From Prevotella sp. P2-180 (lineage in GTDB: Bacteria > Bacteroidota > Bacteroidia > Bacteroidales > Bacteroidaceae), in the NCBI RefSeq assembly GCF_002251435.1, contig NZ_NPJI01000037.1, positions 124,001 to 188,000 on the forward strand: a stretch of 64,000 nt of DNA, in the 5' to 3' direction. The first letter of the stretch is position 1; every line of letters starts with the position of its first letter. A program made the translations under genes and the position numbers. The notes beneath the pieces are model-generated. The model was not told the origin of the DNA and searched no databases. It saw only the letters and a program-made list of their open reading frames with translations. Of this stretch, positions 53,001 through 60,206 are shown piece by piece.

Positions 53001-53646
53001 CCTTGACATCAATCGGGACTTCCGTGAAAACAATTTTGCTGGTGTTATTAAGGATATTGAGTTAAGGGCGGTGGAAAGCAACGACCGTTTGATGCAACAA
53101 CTGCTGAACATTAAGCATTTTGACGACGAGCACGGTTTTGACATCGGACAGCTGAATCTCTTTACGGATGAAGATAATCTGAACCGTACAAACGATCAAG
53201 CCGTCAGACTTCTTATGACACTGATAGAAATGATGGATGCTGAGCAGAAACGCGAGCTGATAACTCTGGCTGATACTTTCAAACTGGAATTTAAGGTCAG
53301 GGAGAACGACAACGACACTAACTGGGTAGAGAAACTGTCCAATGTAGGCTCGGATGGTACAGATATTCTAGTGAAGGCCATGGTGAATATCATGCTTATA
53401 AATGTCTTCAAGCGGAAAATTACGCGTAAATTTGGAGATTTCAAGCTCCACTGTATGATGGACGAGATAGGCAAACTGCATCCGAACAATGTGGAGGGTA
53501 TCCTGAAGTTTGCCAATGTCCGGAACATCAACCTAATTAACTCTTCACCAACCACCTACAACGCTCAGGCATACAAGTATACCTATTCTCTCAGTAAAGA
53601 CGAGAATAGTAACACGATTGTTAAAACCCTGCTGACAATAAGATGA
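49987..53646 (+). CDS. jetC: JetC/MksB-like SMC ATPase, 1219 aa
   Basis: The N-terminal ATPase head has Walker A GTQGVGKST (about residues 30-38). Very long heptad-type coiled coils (about 270-910, with a short less-helical region near 550-600, where the arm or hinge should be) lead to a C-terminal head with 'CMMDEIGKLHPNN' (D1159, E1160). It is the motor that extrudes DNA loops; in Wadjet it recognises small circular plasmids, which JetD then cuts. Length and architecture fit MukB/MksB-like SMCs. It overlaps jetD by four bases. Confidence 0.9.
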   Translation: MRYLNKIIFINSAHVPYAEIKLDGNVHFIGTQGVGKSTLLRAILFFYNVDKSKLGIKTQAGQKGYDEFYLPHQNSYIIYEVSRETGKFFVMTFLSHGRTAFRIVDCAYDKRFFVEEDGSARYEWGRISEQIGTRVYKSNIIRGYEEFRDIIYGNSQQVAKELRRFSLMESTKYRQVPLTIQNIFLNQSLESRVIKDTIIDSMDFASDDIDLNRYRDEVKNFRQQYEDIWKWYKVEKNGKIKVKTEADAVIERYTHYEYVRKLISELCGQLNYALSRDANRLPVLGEQESVRCTELSRQRRLLGEEDAKYKAEVARLNQEEGAIKFFLEQVKSKRQHYTEICIEKIAERISKEGELKIQQRSLTHQEETLTSKNQSVKSKYDTLTQEVDNRLSAFDLQCQKQLNELDRQRIEAEGRLQTIYNEKAETIRNQYEQKLKENQGHLDEARKAENDLKLQEQRVKQSNPYKEEMDEQERKIKELGDKQLALFKDSTEKQKEIAHITNEVAMQRKELETACEREVSAIENDIKHISMDIAKLDDMLGRQKGSFIEWLGENVDGWEENLGKVLDEDTILYNTSLNPHKSTSTDTIYGVKIDTSNIEKTIKTPDELKCQKASLEQKVEELEKKITLRKQQLEKDIVELERQPSSQLKQLRKDKMNLDAEYNQIPHRIEMIKKDKTAAEERLKKWREDELEKLQKKLGEAGKEIETLNKQKDGLTAQRDKEMASLQSSYNKQKKELKSNCDQQKAAVNAELKQKEQVAIQRKAELMAQMDAELKGLGVDVDQLADIRRQLQKVTEDLRYIDEHRADFISWQNDIRDYFNQEQQKKDERKNVRMKIDDLQAKFQKRKQQYDEKIKLLSDELHSLQDEQKRLKETIERVQAFMNNPSCPSDISSAGEMETAKSLSDILEELRDQIASQQRKFEEFKDAVIRFKSNFSPQNTFFFRTEFNTDADYTDFAAELNEFISNNKIEQYRVRTSRQYATIIKRIAKDVSDLSQHKSDIERTILDINRDFRENNFAGVIKDIELRAVESNDRLMQQLLNIKHFDDEHGFDIGQLNLFTDEDNLNRTNDQAVRLLMTLIEMMDAEQKRELITLADTFKLEFKVRENDNDTNWVEKLSNVGSDGTDILVKAMVNIMLINVFKRKITRKFGDFKLHCMMDEIGKLHPNNVEGILKFANVRNINLINSSPTTYNAQAYKYTYSLSKDENSNTIVKTLLTIR

Positions 53647-54497
53647 AAAAGACTGCCAAACTCATAGAGAAACTGATTCGTCTTGCCAATGGTGACGCCC
53701 TGCCAGCCAGTAGTTTAAAGGGCGCCTGGTTTGAACAGATGCAGAACGACGGCATCCTTCTGGCTACGGCACACGGTAGCCGCAAGAGTTTTAGGGCGTC
53801 AGACGGAATGACTCTCCGCCAGTATGTTGCCAGTCAGTTTGACATCCACGACTTAGAACAAACACGGTGCGTGCTTTCTGACGAAGATGTCAGTAGAGCC
53901 TCTTTGGTGGCTGCAACTGGCGATAGTAAGTTCCTTTCACGGAGAACTTTCAAGGGATTTCTTGTGAATAGTTATCAGCCTGTTACGGCTATCCTCAACG
54001 GACAAGAGATAATAATTCATCCCACTGAAGGAAGTTTCATATTTGTTGCCGACTATCAGCATTTCACAATTCCTCAGGATGTTGTCGTGGTTGGAGTGGA
54101 GAACGCAGAAAATTTCCGATATATCGCATTGCAGAAATATCTCTTTGCGCGATATGGACGCGTACTTTTTGTATCCCGTTATCCTCAAGACCAAAACAAA
54201 GATCTCATCAAATGGCTACAATCCATATCTAATCAATACGTCCATTTTGGAGATTTGGACTTGGCTGGTATCGCCATTTATGAGCATGAGTATTACCGTC
54301 ACTTGGGAAATAAATCGTCATTATTCATACCTGATGATTTTGAGCAAAGGATTTCGAACGGGAATCCAAATAGGTATAATGCTCAGTTGCCCCAATACGG
54401 AAAAATGCAGATTGAGGACAAAAGAGTACTGCCTTTATTAGACTGCATCCACCTGTATCACAAAGGATATGACCAAGAGGGGTATATAAATATCTAG
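53643..54497 (+). CDS. jetD: JetD-like TOPRIM nuclease, 284 aa
   Basis: A winged-helix N-terminal half ('LIEKLIRLANGDALPASSLKGAWFEQM') is followed by a TOPRIM nuclease: E153 in 'VVVVGVENAENF', D204 and D206 in 'HFGDLDLAGIAIYEHE'. JetD is the topoisomerase-VI-like nuclease that cleaves plasmids caught by the JetABC motor. At 284 aa it is shorter than type I JetD (about 380 aa), so this is one of the shorter Wadjet subtypes; I cannot assign which. It is the last gene of the island. Confidence 0.88.
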   Translation: MKKTAKLIEKLIRLANGDALPASSLKGAWFEQMQNDGILLATAHGSRKSFRASDGMTLRQYVASQFDIHDLEQTRCVLSDEDVSRASLVAATGDSKFLSRRTFKGFLVNSYQPVTAILNGQEIIIHPTEGSFIFVADYQHFTIPQDVVVVGVENAENFRYIALQKYLFARYGRVLFVSRYPQDQNKDLIKWLQSISNQYVHFGDLDLAGIAIYEHEYYRHLGNKSSLFIPDDFEQRISNGNPNRYNAQLPQYGKMQIEDKRVLPLLDCIHLYHKGYDQEGYINI

Positions 54498-54560
54498 GGA
54501 GTGTCGATAAATATTAAGATTATTTATAACTATCTATTCCTCAATGTGATAGAAATTTTG

Positions 54561-54745
54561 TATCTTTGTAGATGATAAGAAAAATCCCCCAATCACCCTG
54601 AGAAGTGACAAATTGGGGGAATCACAAAAGTGATACGATGGCAAAGGTACAACATTTTTCTGGAATAAGCAAGCGAATTCCGTTCGAAGGGTTCGATTTT
54701 TATGATTTATTTAGAGTTACGTTTGAAAACAGCTCTCTGAACTTA
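54561..54745 (+). mobile_element. Insertion-sequence remnant: left end and transposase N-terminus
   Basis: From ATG 54638, 'MAKVQHFSGISKRIPFEGFDFYDLF' is the typical N-terminus of a Bacteroidota DDE transposase, but homology ends near 54742, where the sequence runs into the antisense gene at 54717. Upstream lie an exact -7 element TATCTTTG (54561-54568) and a hairpin, TCCCCCAAT (54585-54593) with ATTGGGGGA (54612-54620), as in IS leader regions. It marks the right border of the defence island. Confidence 0.65.
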
Positions 54746-54956
54746 CTTCGGCAGAGAAGTCGCCTTTTTGCAGGCGTATGGTCTTGCCGCCCTTTGCTGC
54801 CTCTATCAGCGTGGGCACTTGGGCAAGAATGGCAAAAGCAAGCAGCATGCCTACGGCTGTAAGCACGCTGCTGTCAATCACTCCCATCGGTGGGCAGACG
54901 AATCCACCCACGATGAGGAGTATAGAGAGGATTAGAGTGACACGGAATGTAGTCAT
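54717..54956 (-). CDS. Small membrane protein, 79 aa, possibly 3'-truncated
   Basis: Two hydrophobic helices (about residues 5-24 and 28-47, 'VLTAVGMLLAFAILAQVPTL'), then a basic tail 'GGKTIRLQKGDFSAEVSSE'. The last few residues ('SCFQT') are encoded in the junction with the IS remnant, so the original C-terminus has probably been replaced. It is 17 bp downstream of the HU-like gene in the same operon. The size and two-helix layout resemble holins, but the identity is not established. Confidence 0.6.
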   Translation of the reverse strand: MTTFRVTLILSILLIVGGFVCPPMGVIDSSVLTAVGMLLAFAILAQVPTLIEAAKGGKTIRLQKGDFSAEVSSESCFQT

Positions 54957-54973
54957 AAGCCTACATGTTTAGG

Positions 54974-55594
54974 TCAGTTACCCAAATCGCTGTCAGAACC
55001 CTGTGCTCCACTTCCGCCAGTGTTGTCGTTACCTTCGCCGTTGGAAGTGTCGTCGGACTGGGTGATGTCAACAGAGGTCTGTCCAGCCTTGATGGCCTTG
55101 AGGAGTGCAGCTTGAGCGTTGCGGCTTGCCACGAGGTTGAACTCAGCGTCGGCAAGGAGGTTTTTGAACTCGGTTCCTGGAGTCCACAAGACGTTTACTC
55201 CGGTGATGTTCTGCGAGGTGAACTTATCAGCAGTCTCAGCTCCCTTTGACTCAAGGATGATGGAGAAGTCACCGAGGTCGCCAAGTCGTATTTTCTTACC
55301 TTCTAACAACTGTTCGCGCATACAGTCTACGGCAAGATAGAGAATGGCAGAGATGTCTGCACGTGAGTAGACGCTGCCGTGGGTTGAGATGTGGCGTGCG
55401 AACTTCTCGATGGTTATCACGTCGGTGTACTGTGCGATGGCAAATGCATACTGCACTTCAGTCTTCACGAGGTCGAGGTCAGCCTGTTCTGGTTCTTTAC
55501 CTTCTTCCTTTGCCTTCTTGATGCGCGATTTAGCCTGATTGATTTCAAAGAGGTTTGCGTTCACGCCACGCATTACGATGCTGTAGTTTATCAT
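54974..55594 (-). CDS. HU-like DNA-binding protein with extended acidic tail, 206 aa
   Basis: Matches the HU-related family of Bacteroidota (HU-HIG type), in which an HU-like fold carries extra N-terminal and C-terminal segments: 'INYSIVMRGVNANLFEINQAKSRI', 'YTDVITIEKFARHISTHGSVYSRADISAILYLAVDCMREQLLEGKKIRLGDLGDFSIILES'. The tail (about 175-206) is acidic and Gly/Asn/Ser-rich. It would bind or bend DNA. These genes recur beside VirE/DUF3987/DUF5675-type clusters, as found a few kb away here. Confidence 0.88.
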   Translation of the reverse strand: MINYSIVMRGVNANLFEINQAKSRIKKAKEEGKEPEQADLDLVKTEVQYAFAIAQYTDVITIEKFARHISTHGSVYSRADISAILYLAVDCMREQLLEGKKIRLGDLGDFSIILESKGAETADKFTSQNITGVNVLWTPGTEFKNLLADAEFNLVASRNAQAALLKAIKAGQTSVDITQSDDTSNGEGNDNTGGSGAQGSDSDLGN

Positions 55595-55777
55595 AAAGCT
55601 ATTAGTTTTATGGTTGGGGTTCTCTCCCCCACCCTGGTTAACACTTTGTCAACATCCCGGATGCTTGTTGTTTTTCGGGTCTTAACTTATGCCTTCGACC
55701 AGTGTTAGGTTATGCCTTGCCTTGATCATTAGTTATGCCCTTTGTCAGCCACAAGTCTTATCCTTTGTTTGACATTG

Positions 55778-55785
55778 CAAAGTTA
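55778..55785 (-). promoter_or_regulatory. -7 element for the HU-like gene
   Basis: TAACTTTG on the minus strand, exact; it implies a long leader of about 170 bases and has no good -33. Confidence 0.4.
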
Positions 55786-55843
55786 CAGCTTTTTTCGTCT
55801 CGTTCTCCAGTTTTCCCCAAGAAGGCTATGTGTTTTCCCCGAG

Positions 55844-55904
55844 AAAATCACGTTAACAAAGTAACACTGCCGAATGCGGAATGTTACTTTGTTAACGTGA
55901 TTTT
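55844..55904. repeat. 23-bp perfect inverted repeat (61 bp), with diverged copies nearby
   Basis: Arms 55844-55866 and 55882-55904 are perfectly complementary around a 15-base loop that itself contains CCG-AATG-CGG. The arm phrase GTTAACAAAGTAACA recurs imperfectly at about 55996-56009 and 56029-56043, so at least four half-sites lie in 200 bp, between two divergent minus-strand units. It could be a terminator, an operator cluster or a mobile palindromic repeat. Confidence 0.8.
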
Positions 55905-56048
55905 GGTGTTAACTTTCATGTTATCTTATATTGTATTCCTTGTGCGTACCTTATTTATATAGTTTTTTTTTAATATATATATAATATAAAAGGTAACGTT
56001 AACAAGTAACACGTAAAATGCGAAATCACGGTAACAAAGTAACATTTT

Positions 56049-57347
56049 TCAGCTACCATAGCGTCCTGTCAGCTTCACCCACAGATACCTCTTCAGAAGC
56101 GAGAACAGTCCTTCCCGGTCCTTAAAGTCTTCGGCAGACATCGCAGCAAAGTCCAACGGGCATTGTTTCATAAAATCATCATGTAGCATGCCAGCGGTGG
56201 CTTCCATATCTTCTCTAAGGGAGATGATGGCGAAGCTGTCGGGCATTCTGACATTTTCGCGTCTTTCAAGTATCTCGCATATCAGCTTCTCGTGCGACCT
56301 CATGGTGGTGAGCGCAGTCACCATAAGTCCTTCGAGCGTGGTGTTGAGTTCTTTGTAGTATTCGTCCACTTCCTGGTATTTCTTCCCCTGGAAGAGCAGT
56401 CTGTTTGTTATCAGTGCCCTCTGCCTTAGCACTATCTGCCGCGGGTCGTATGGCATCTCCCTTGCCCCTCTTGGCGGGTTGCAGTAGGTCTGCAGCACCT
56501 TCACGTTGTCCATGGCGTTCACAGCCACGTACAGTATGTCGTGTAGCAGTGAAGTCATGTCCTGTGGCAGTCGTTGTCTCTTTGCCCATCGCATGAATAT
56601 GATGAAGGCATATCTGTCGCAGCTTATCTCGTCGAGAAACTGCTGGTCCTTGTCGTTGAGCAGCTGCCCGATGTAGGTAGAGAGATCGGCGAGATAATGG
56701 TACAAGGTGACGTTTTCCTCCACTACTCTCCTCATCTCCTCGTCGCTGCAGCCCTCAGGAATCTGCGAGAGTATGAAGTTTTTCACGTCGTCCCTCATCA
56801 TGGCCTTTGCGAAGTTCTCCTCGGTAAAAATCTTCGTGTACGGTCCTCTCAGGCTCTCCAGGACCTTCTTGCTCGTTGCTGTGGCAATGTCATGACTCTT
56901 CCCATATTGGCGGTAGTATTCGTGTGAAATCTCGTGAAACAGTGTGAAGAGCACCTGGTAGCGTATGAAACTATTGGTCTCATATCTCATTTCCTCCATT
57001 TTTTCCTTGAGCTGCAGTCGTTTCACCTCCTCGGAGAATCGGGTGAAAAAAGCTCTGGCATGGTCATACTCGTCGAGACTTATGCACTCGTAGAACAATA
57101 TGTAGTAGGCAAGGGCATTCCCGATGTTGATGTTGCGTATAACTGCGATGTTGTAGAGAGCCAGCACTGTCTCAACACGCGGGTTGAAGAATAGCGTGTG
57201 TCGCTTTGTCCCGTCGTCGTTTCCAGAACTCTTCAGATGCGGGAAGAGCGTGGTGCCGTATTCCTCTTCCGTGAGCAGAGTATCCTTAAACTCGTAGTTG
57301 AATACCTTTTGCGCAATGGCAAATAATTCGTTATACAGATTTATCAT
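56049..57347 (-). CDS. Putative zinc peptidase-like protein (HExxH), 432 aa
   Basis: H138-E-I-S-H142 in 'LFTLFHEISHEYYRQYG' plus a downstream 'FLDEISCDRYA' (E240, D244) give the HExxH...ExxxD arrangement of gluzincin-type metallopeptidases. The rest is mostly helical, with no signal peptide, so it is cytoplasmic or exported by another route. It overlaps the upstream gene by 17 bases. No family name can be given with certainty; a non-catalytic or toxin-like role is not excluded. Confidence 0.65.
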   Translation of the reverse strand: MINLYNELFAIAQKVFNYEFKDTLLTEEEYGTTLFPHLKSSGNDDGTKRHTLFFNPRVETVLALYNIAVIRNINIGNALAYYILFYECISLDEYDHARAFFTRFSEEVKRLQLKEKMEEMRYETNSFIRYQVLFTLFHEISHEYYRQYGKSHDIATATSKKVLESLRGPYTKIFTEENFAKAMMRDDVKNFILSQIPEGCSDEEMRRVVEENVTLYHYLADLSTYIGQLLNDKDQQFLDEISCDRYAFIIFMRWAKRQRLPQDMTSLLHDILYVAVNAMDNVKVLQTYCNPPRGAREMPYDPRQIVLRQRALITNRLLFQGKKYQEVDEYYKELNTTLEGLMVTALTTMRSHEKLICEILERRENVRMPDSFAIISLREDMEATAGMLHDDFMKQCPLDFAAMSAEDFKDREGLFSLLKRYLWVKLTGRYGS

Positions 57348-57981
57348 GTTCCAGGATGAAGATGGTTTGACACATGGTTAAGAAGTCTTTTGATATTTTT
57401 TTGTTGACAGATGTGAGCGAGATGTTGTCAAACACATCACTTCCAAAGTTGGCCTCTATCATCTTGAGCACGTCGTATAGCTCGCCCGCCGTGCCTTTAA
57501 ACTCAAACAGGGTCTCGTTGGAGTTGGCGTTGCCGTCGAAGTCTGACATGCAGACCATTTTGTAGTCCACATCATTTACCAAAAGGAAGTTCTCGATCTT
57601 GTTTTTCTCTTTCTTGGTCACATTCTTCACCAGGATGACAAAATTTTCATGCTCTTTCTTCGAATCCTTCTTTAATTGCTTACGCTCCTTTTCCCTCCAT
57701 TCCAAGTCATTTATCATATTGCGGATGTGGTGGCTCACCGCCGCCACGTTGTTTCCTCGCTCCAGATTTGGTGCGAGGTCTATCAGCGTCTGTATGAATG
57801 GGGCACTGAGGGCAGAGACAGAGTTCACCTTCCCGACTCCCCGCAGATGCGAAACCACCTGATAGGCAATGTCGCGACCCTTCTTTGCATTTTTCAGTCG
57901 CCTCAGAGTCTCATTTATTTCACGTATGTTCAACTGTGGGTCCAGCCACTCGTATAATGCTTGTATTTTATCCTCTGGCAT
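57331..57981 (-). CDS. Hypothetical protein, 216 aa, partner of the HExxH protein
   Basis: The start at ATG 57981 (MPEDKIQALYEWLDPQ) is chosen because an in-frame TTG at 58026 falls inside an exact -7 promoter element. Residues 1-60 resemble a small helical death-like or effector-associated domain ('EDKIQALYEWLDPQLNIREINETLRRL'). A charged linker follows (about 110-130), then a C-terminal alpha/beta segment. Effector-associated-type N-terminal domains paired with peptidases suggest a signalling or conflict-system role; this is inference. Confidence 0.6.
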   Translation of the reverse strand: MPEDKIQALYEWLDPQLNIREINETLRRLKNAKKGRDIAYQVVSHLRGVGKVNSVSALSAPFIQTLIDLAPNLERGNNVAAVSHHIRNMINDLEWREKERKQLKKDSKKEHENFVILVKNVTKKEKNKIENFLLVNDVDYKMVCMSDFDGNANSNETLFEFKGTAGELYDVLKMIEANFGSDVFDNISLTSVNKKISKDFLTMCQTIFILEHDKSV

Positions 57982-58023
57982 AATCAAAAGCTTTAGTTGT
58001 GTGACATAGATAGTTTGTGGGGT

Positions 58024-58031
58024 CAAAGGTA
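58024..58031 (-). promoter_or_regulatory. -7 element for the 57981 operon
   Basis: TACCTTTG on the minus strand, exact, with TTGC 19 bp upstream (58051-58054). It excludes a start at 58026. Confidence 0.6.
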
Positions 58032-58170
58032 ATGCTTTTTCTTGTATTGAGCAAGAAAAGCCAACGTTTTTTTCACTACCGTTAAAGATTATCGCTAAAA
58101 CATATTTTATTTCGCTTAAAGCATATTTTATCGTTAAGCGGCAGTCAATACGGGGAGAATGAAAATGACT

Positions 58171-58178
58171 TACCTTTG
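58171..58178 (+). promoter_or_regulatory. -7 element for the phage-derived module
   Basis: TACCTTTG, exact, about 78 bp upstream of the first gene of the plus-strand module at 58256. Confidence 0.5.
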
Positions 58179-58255
58179 CATCGACAAAACGACAGGATGG
58201 CCATCTCTATCGTTGGTAGAACAAACTTAGTTACAAACAAAAAAACATTAGAATC

Positions 58256-58618
58256 ATGACACAGTCAACACCTACGTTCATTGAACCTTCAATGGTACAA
58301 TCAACATTCTTCGAGTCGCTCGACACCGATGGACGAGAGTTCTATGCCAACATCTTCGCGTCGCTGCGCTCCAGCAACCGCCAGTGGCTCGCCCTTGCGC
58401 TTTACAGATGGCACAAGTATGGACTATGGCCAGAGACAAACCGCAACCCCTTCATGCAGAGCCTCTTCACCGCCATAGTAGACGCTGAGGACTGTGCGGC
58501 CTTCGACGAGAAATGTGCAAATCTCGGTGCGTTTCACAAATCGAATCTCGAGCCACTCCACCTACGTCTGAAGAAGTGGTTCAGCTACAAGCTGTCACTC
58601 TTTTTCCCAAAGAAATGA
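58256..58618 (+). CDS. Hypothetical protein, 120 aa
   Basis: A small protein with an aromatic and Arg-rich middle ('QWLALALYRWHKYGLWPETNRNPFMQSLFTAIVDAED'). Its stop overlaps the ATG of the primase-like gene (ATGA at 58615-58618), so it is the first gene of the module and coupled to it. Not recognised. Confidence 0.65.
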   Translation: MTQSTPTFIEPSMVQSTFFESLDTDGREFYANIFASLRSSNRQWLALALYRWHKYGLWPETNRNPFMQSLFTAIVDAEDCAAFDEKCANLGAFHKSNLEPLHLRLKKWFSYKLSLFFPKK

Positions 58619-59667
58619 CGCCCATGGACAGAGCCGACATCGACAAGCTGCGGGAGCTGCCAATAGAGGGAGTGGCGGAGCGTCTCGGACTTAATGTGAA
58701 GAGACACCACTGCCTCTGCCCTTTCCACGGCGACCGCACTCCAAGCCTCTCCTTCAGCGTGAAAAGAAACACATACCGCTGCTGGTCGTGCTCAGCCCGT
58801 GGCGACCCCATCGACCTGGTACGCAACTACCTTAACAAGTCGTTTGTAGAGGCCTGCCAATGGCTTGCCGACGAGAATGCCATAATCATCAGTGAATACA
58901 AACCCGAAAAGACGATGACACAGCCAACAAAGTTTCATGCCGACTTCTACAGCTTCCTCATAGGCAACCTGCCCCTTGGGAGCTTGGCACAGGACTTCCT
59001 CTTCAACGACCGAAAGTACAACCACGACGTTGTAAGCCGGTTGGACATCAAGTCTGTAGAGTGTTCAGGGCGCAGGTTGCTCGACTTCCTGCGCCAGCGT
59101 TTCACCGAAGAGCAGTTGCAGGAATATGGCATAGTAAGCGGACAGGCTGACAGGAAGCATTGCTTCTTCTGGTCTCCATGCCTATTGATACCCTATTTCT
59201 CAGTGGACGGCAGTCTGGAGGGCATTCAGTCAAGATACCTCGGTACACGCATGCGGTTCAATACTGCAGAGGCACAGGCAAAGCACGATGCCATAGCCGC
59301 CAAGGCCCCACGGTTTCAGTTCTCGCCAGGCAGTCACCCCATGATCTTTAACCTTCCGGTGCTAAAAGACCTAAAGCCCGACGAGGAGCTTTGGATTACG
59401 GAGGGCGTGAGCGACTGCATAGGTGTGATGTCGTCGGGACGCAAGGCCATTGCAATACCTTCAGCCACCCTGCTCACCAGTAAGAACAAGGTACTGCTCG
59501 CCTCGGCACCCACGAGAAACTGGCACATTGCCCCCGACCAAGACCAAGCCGGCGAAACCCTCTTCCAAGCTATCGAGGCGACAGCCAACGAAACGGGAGC
59601 CAAGCTCACGAGACACCAGCTGCCGGAGGGATGCAAGGATTTCAGCGAATATTGGAAAAGAAGGTAA
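58615..59667 (+). CDS. DnaG-type primase-like protein (CHC2 zinc finger + TOPRIM), 350 aa
   Basis: The N-terminal CHC2 zinc-binding domain has C35-P-F-H38 and C56-W-S-C59 ('HHCLCPFHGDRTPSLSF', 'YRCWSCSARGDPIDLV'). A linker domain precedes the TOPRIM fold, with E263 in 'ITEGVSD' and D308/D310 in 'APDQDQAGE'. The protein is shorter than DnaG and lacks the helicase-binding domain, as in mobile-element primases. The ATG at 58615 overlaps the previous stop; upstream in-frame ATGs lie in the preceding gene. It would prime replication of a phage or plasmid relative of this module. Confidence 0.88.
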   Translation: MTPMDRADIDKLRELPIEGVAERLGLNVKRHHCLCPFHGDRTPSLSFSVKRNTYRCWSCSARGDPIDLVRNYLNKSFVEACQWLADENAIIISEYKPEKTMTQPTKFHADFYSFLIGNLPLGSLAQDFLFNDRKYNHDVVSRLDIKSVECSGRRLLDFLRQRFTEEQLQEYGIVSGQADRKHCFFWSPCLLIPYFSVDGSLEGIQSRYLGTRMRFNTAEAQAKHDAIAAKAPRFQFSPGSHPMIFNLPVLKDLKPDEELWITEGVSDCIGVMSSGRKAIAIPSATLLTSKNKVLLASAPTRNWHIAPDQDQAGETLFQAIEATANETGAKLTRHQLPEGCKDFSEYWKRR

Positions 59668-59712
59668 GGAGTTGAGCGAATGCGAAAGTTGAATTAAAAA
59701 AAAATAATCATC

Positions 59713-60168
59713 ATGGAAATAACAAGAAAACGAATAGAGACAAACCGGGCATATACAGCAGGTATACTCTCTGTAAACGGCAAGACCGTGGCCCCATACA
59801 CACTGGAATACACCCAGTGTATGATTCCAGCCGGAACATATCAGGTAACAATTGTCAGCTACCCTAAGATGGAACACCGACGACTTGCCATTGTACCAGA
59901 AGACTATGACCCAGAGGACTTACACCCTCGCGTCATAGCAACCATCAGAAGCGGCAACAGCTATCGCAACGTGATGTACACACCACACATGGTTCTCGGC
60001 GAGAGACTTATCTCGGGTGCCGTCATCAACAGCCTCAAACTGTACATCCGCCTCTTCGAACGCATAGAGAAATGTGTGATACGCGGAGAACGCATCACAC
60101 TCAAAGTCACCGACGACGGGATGAGGGAGAGCAGAGTAGCAAGACATTGGACGATTGGTGAGGAGTAA
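59713..60168 (+). CDS. DUF5675-like protein, 151 aa
   Basis: The phrasing 'ITRKRIETNRAYTAGILSVNG', 'TLEYTQCMIPAGTYQVTIVSYPKMEHRRLAIVP' and 'IRSGNSYRNVMYTPHMVLG' follows the DUF5675 family, seen near peptidoglycan-targeting genes of prophage-like clusters. The conserved 'IHxGN' region reads 'IRSGN', so the His is replaced. Function unknown; possibly a peptidoglycan-associated fold. Confidence 0.7.
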   Translation: MEITRKRIETNRAYTAGILSVNGKTVAPYTLEYTQCMIPAGTYQVTIVSYPKMEHRRLAIVPEDYDPEDLHPRVIATIRSGNSYRNVMYTPHMVLGERLISGAVINSLKLYIRLFERIEKCVIRGERITLKVTDDGMRESRVARHWTIGEE

Positions 60169-60206
60169 AACTTCCCATTAACCCCAGAAACAAATACATA
60201 ATAATC

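Noticed and set aside
54743..54862. Continuation of the transposase-like frame to 54862
   Set aside because: Beyond about 54742 the translation is antisense to the small membrane-protein gene and loses transposase similarity.
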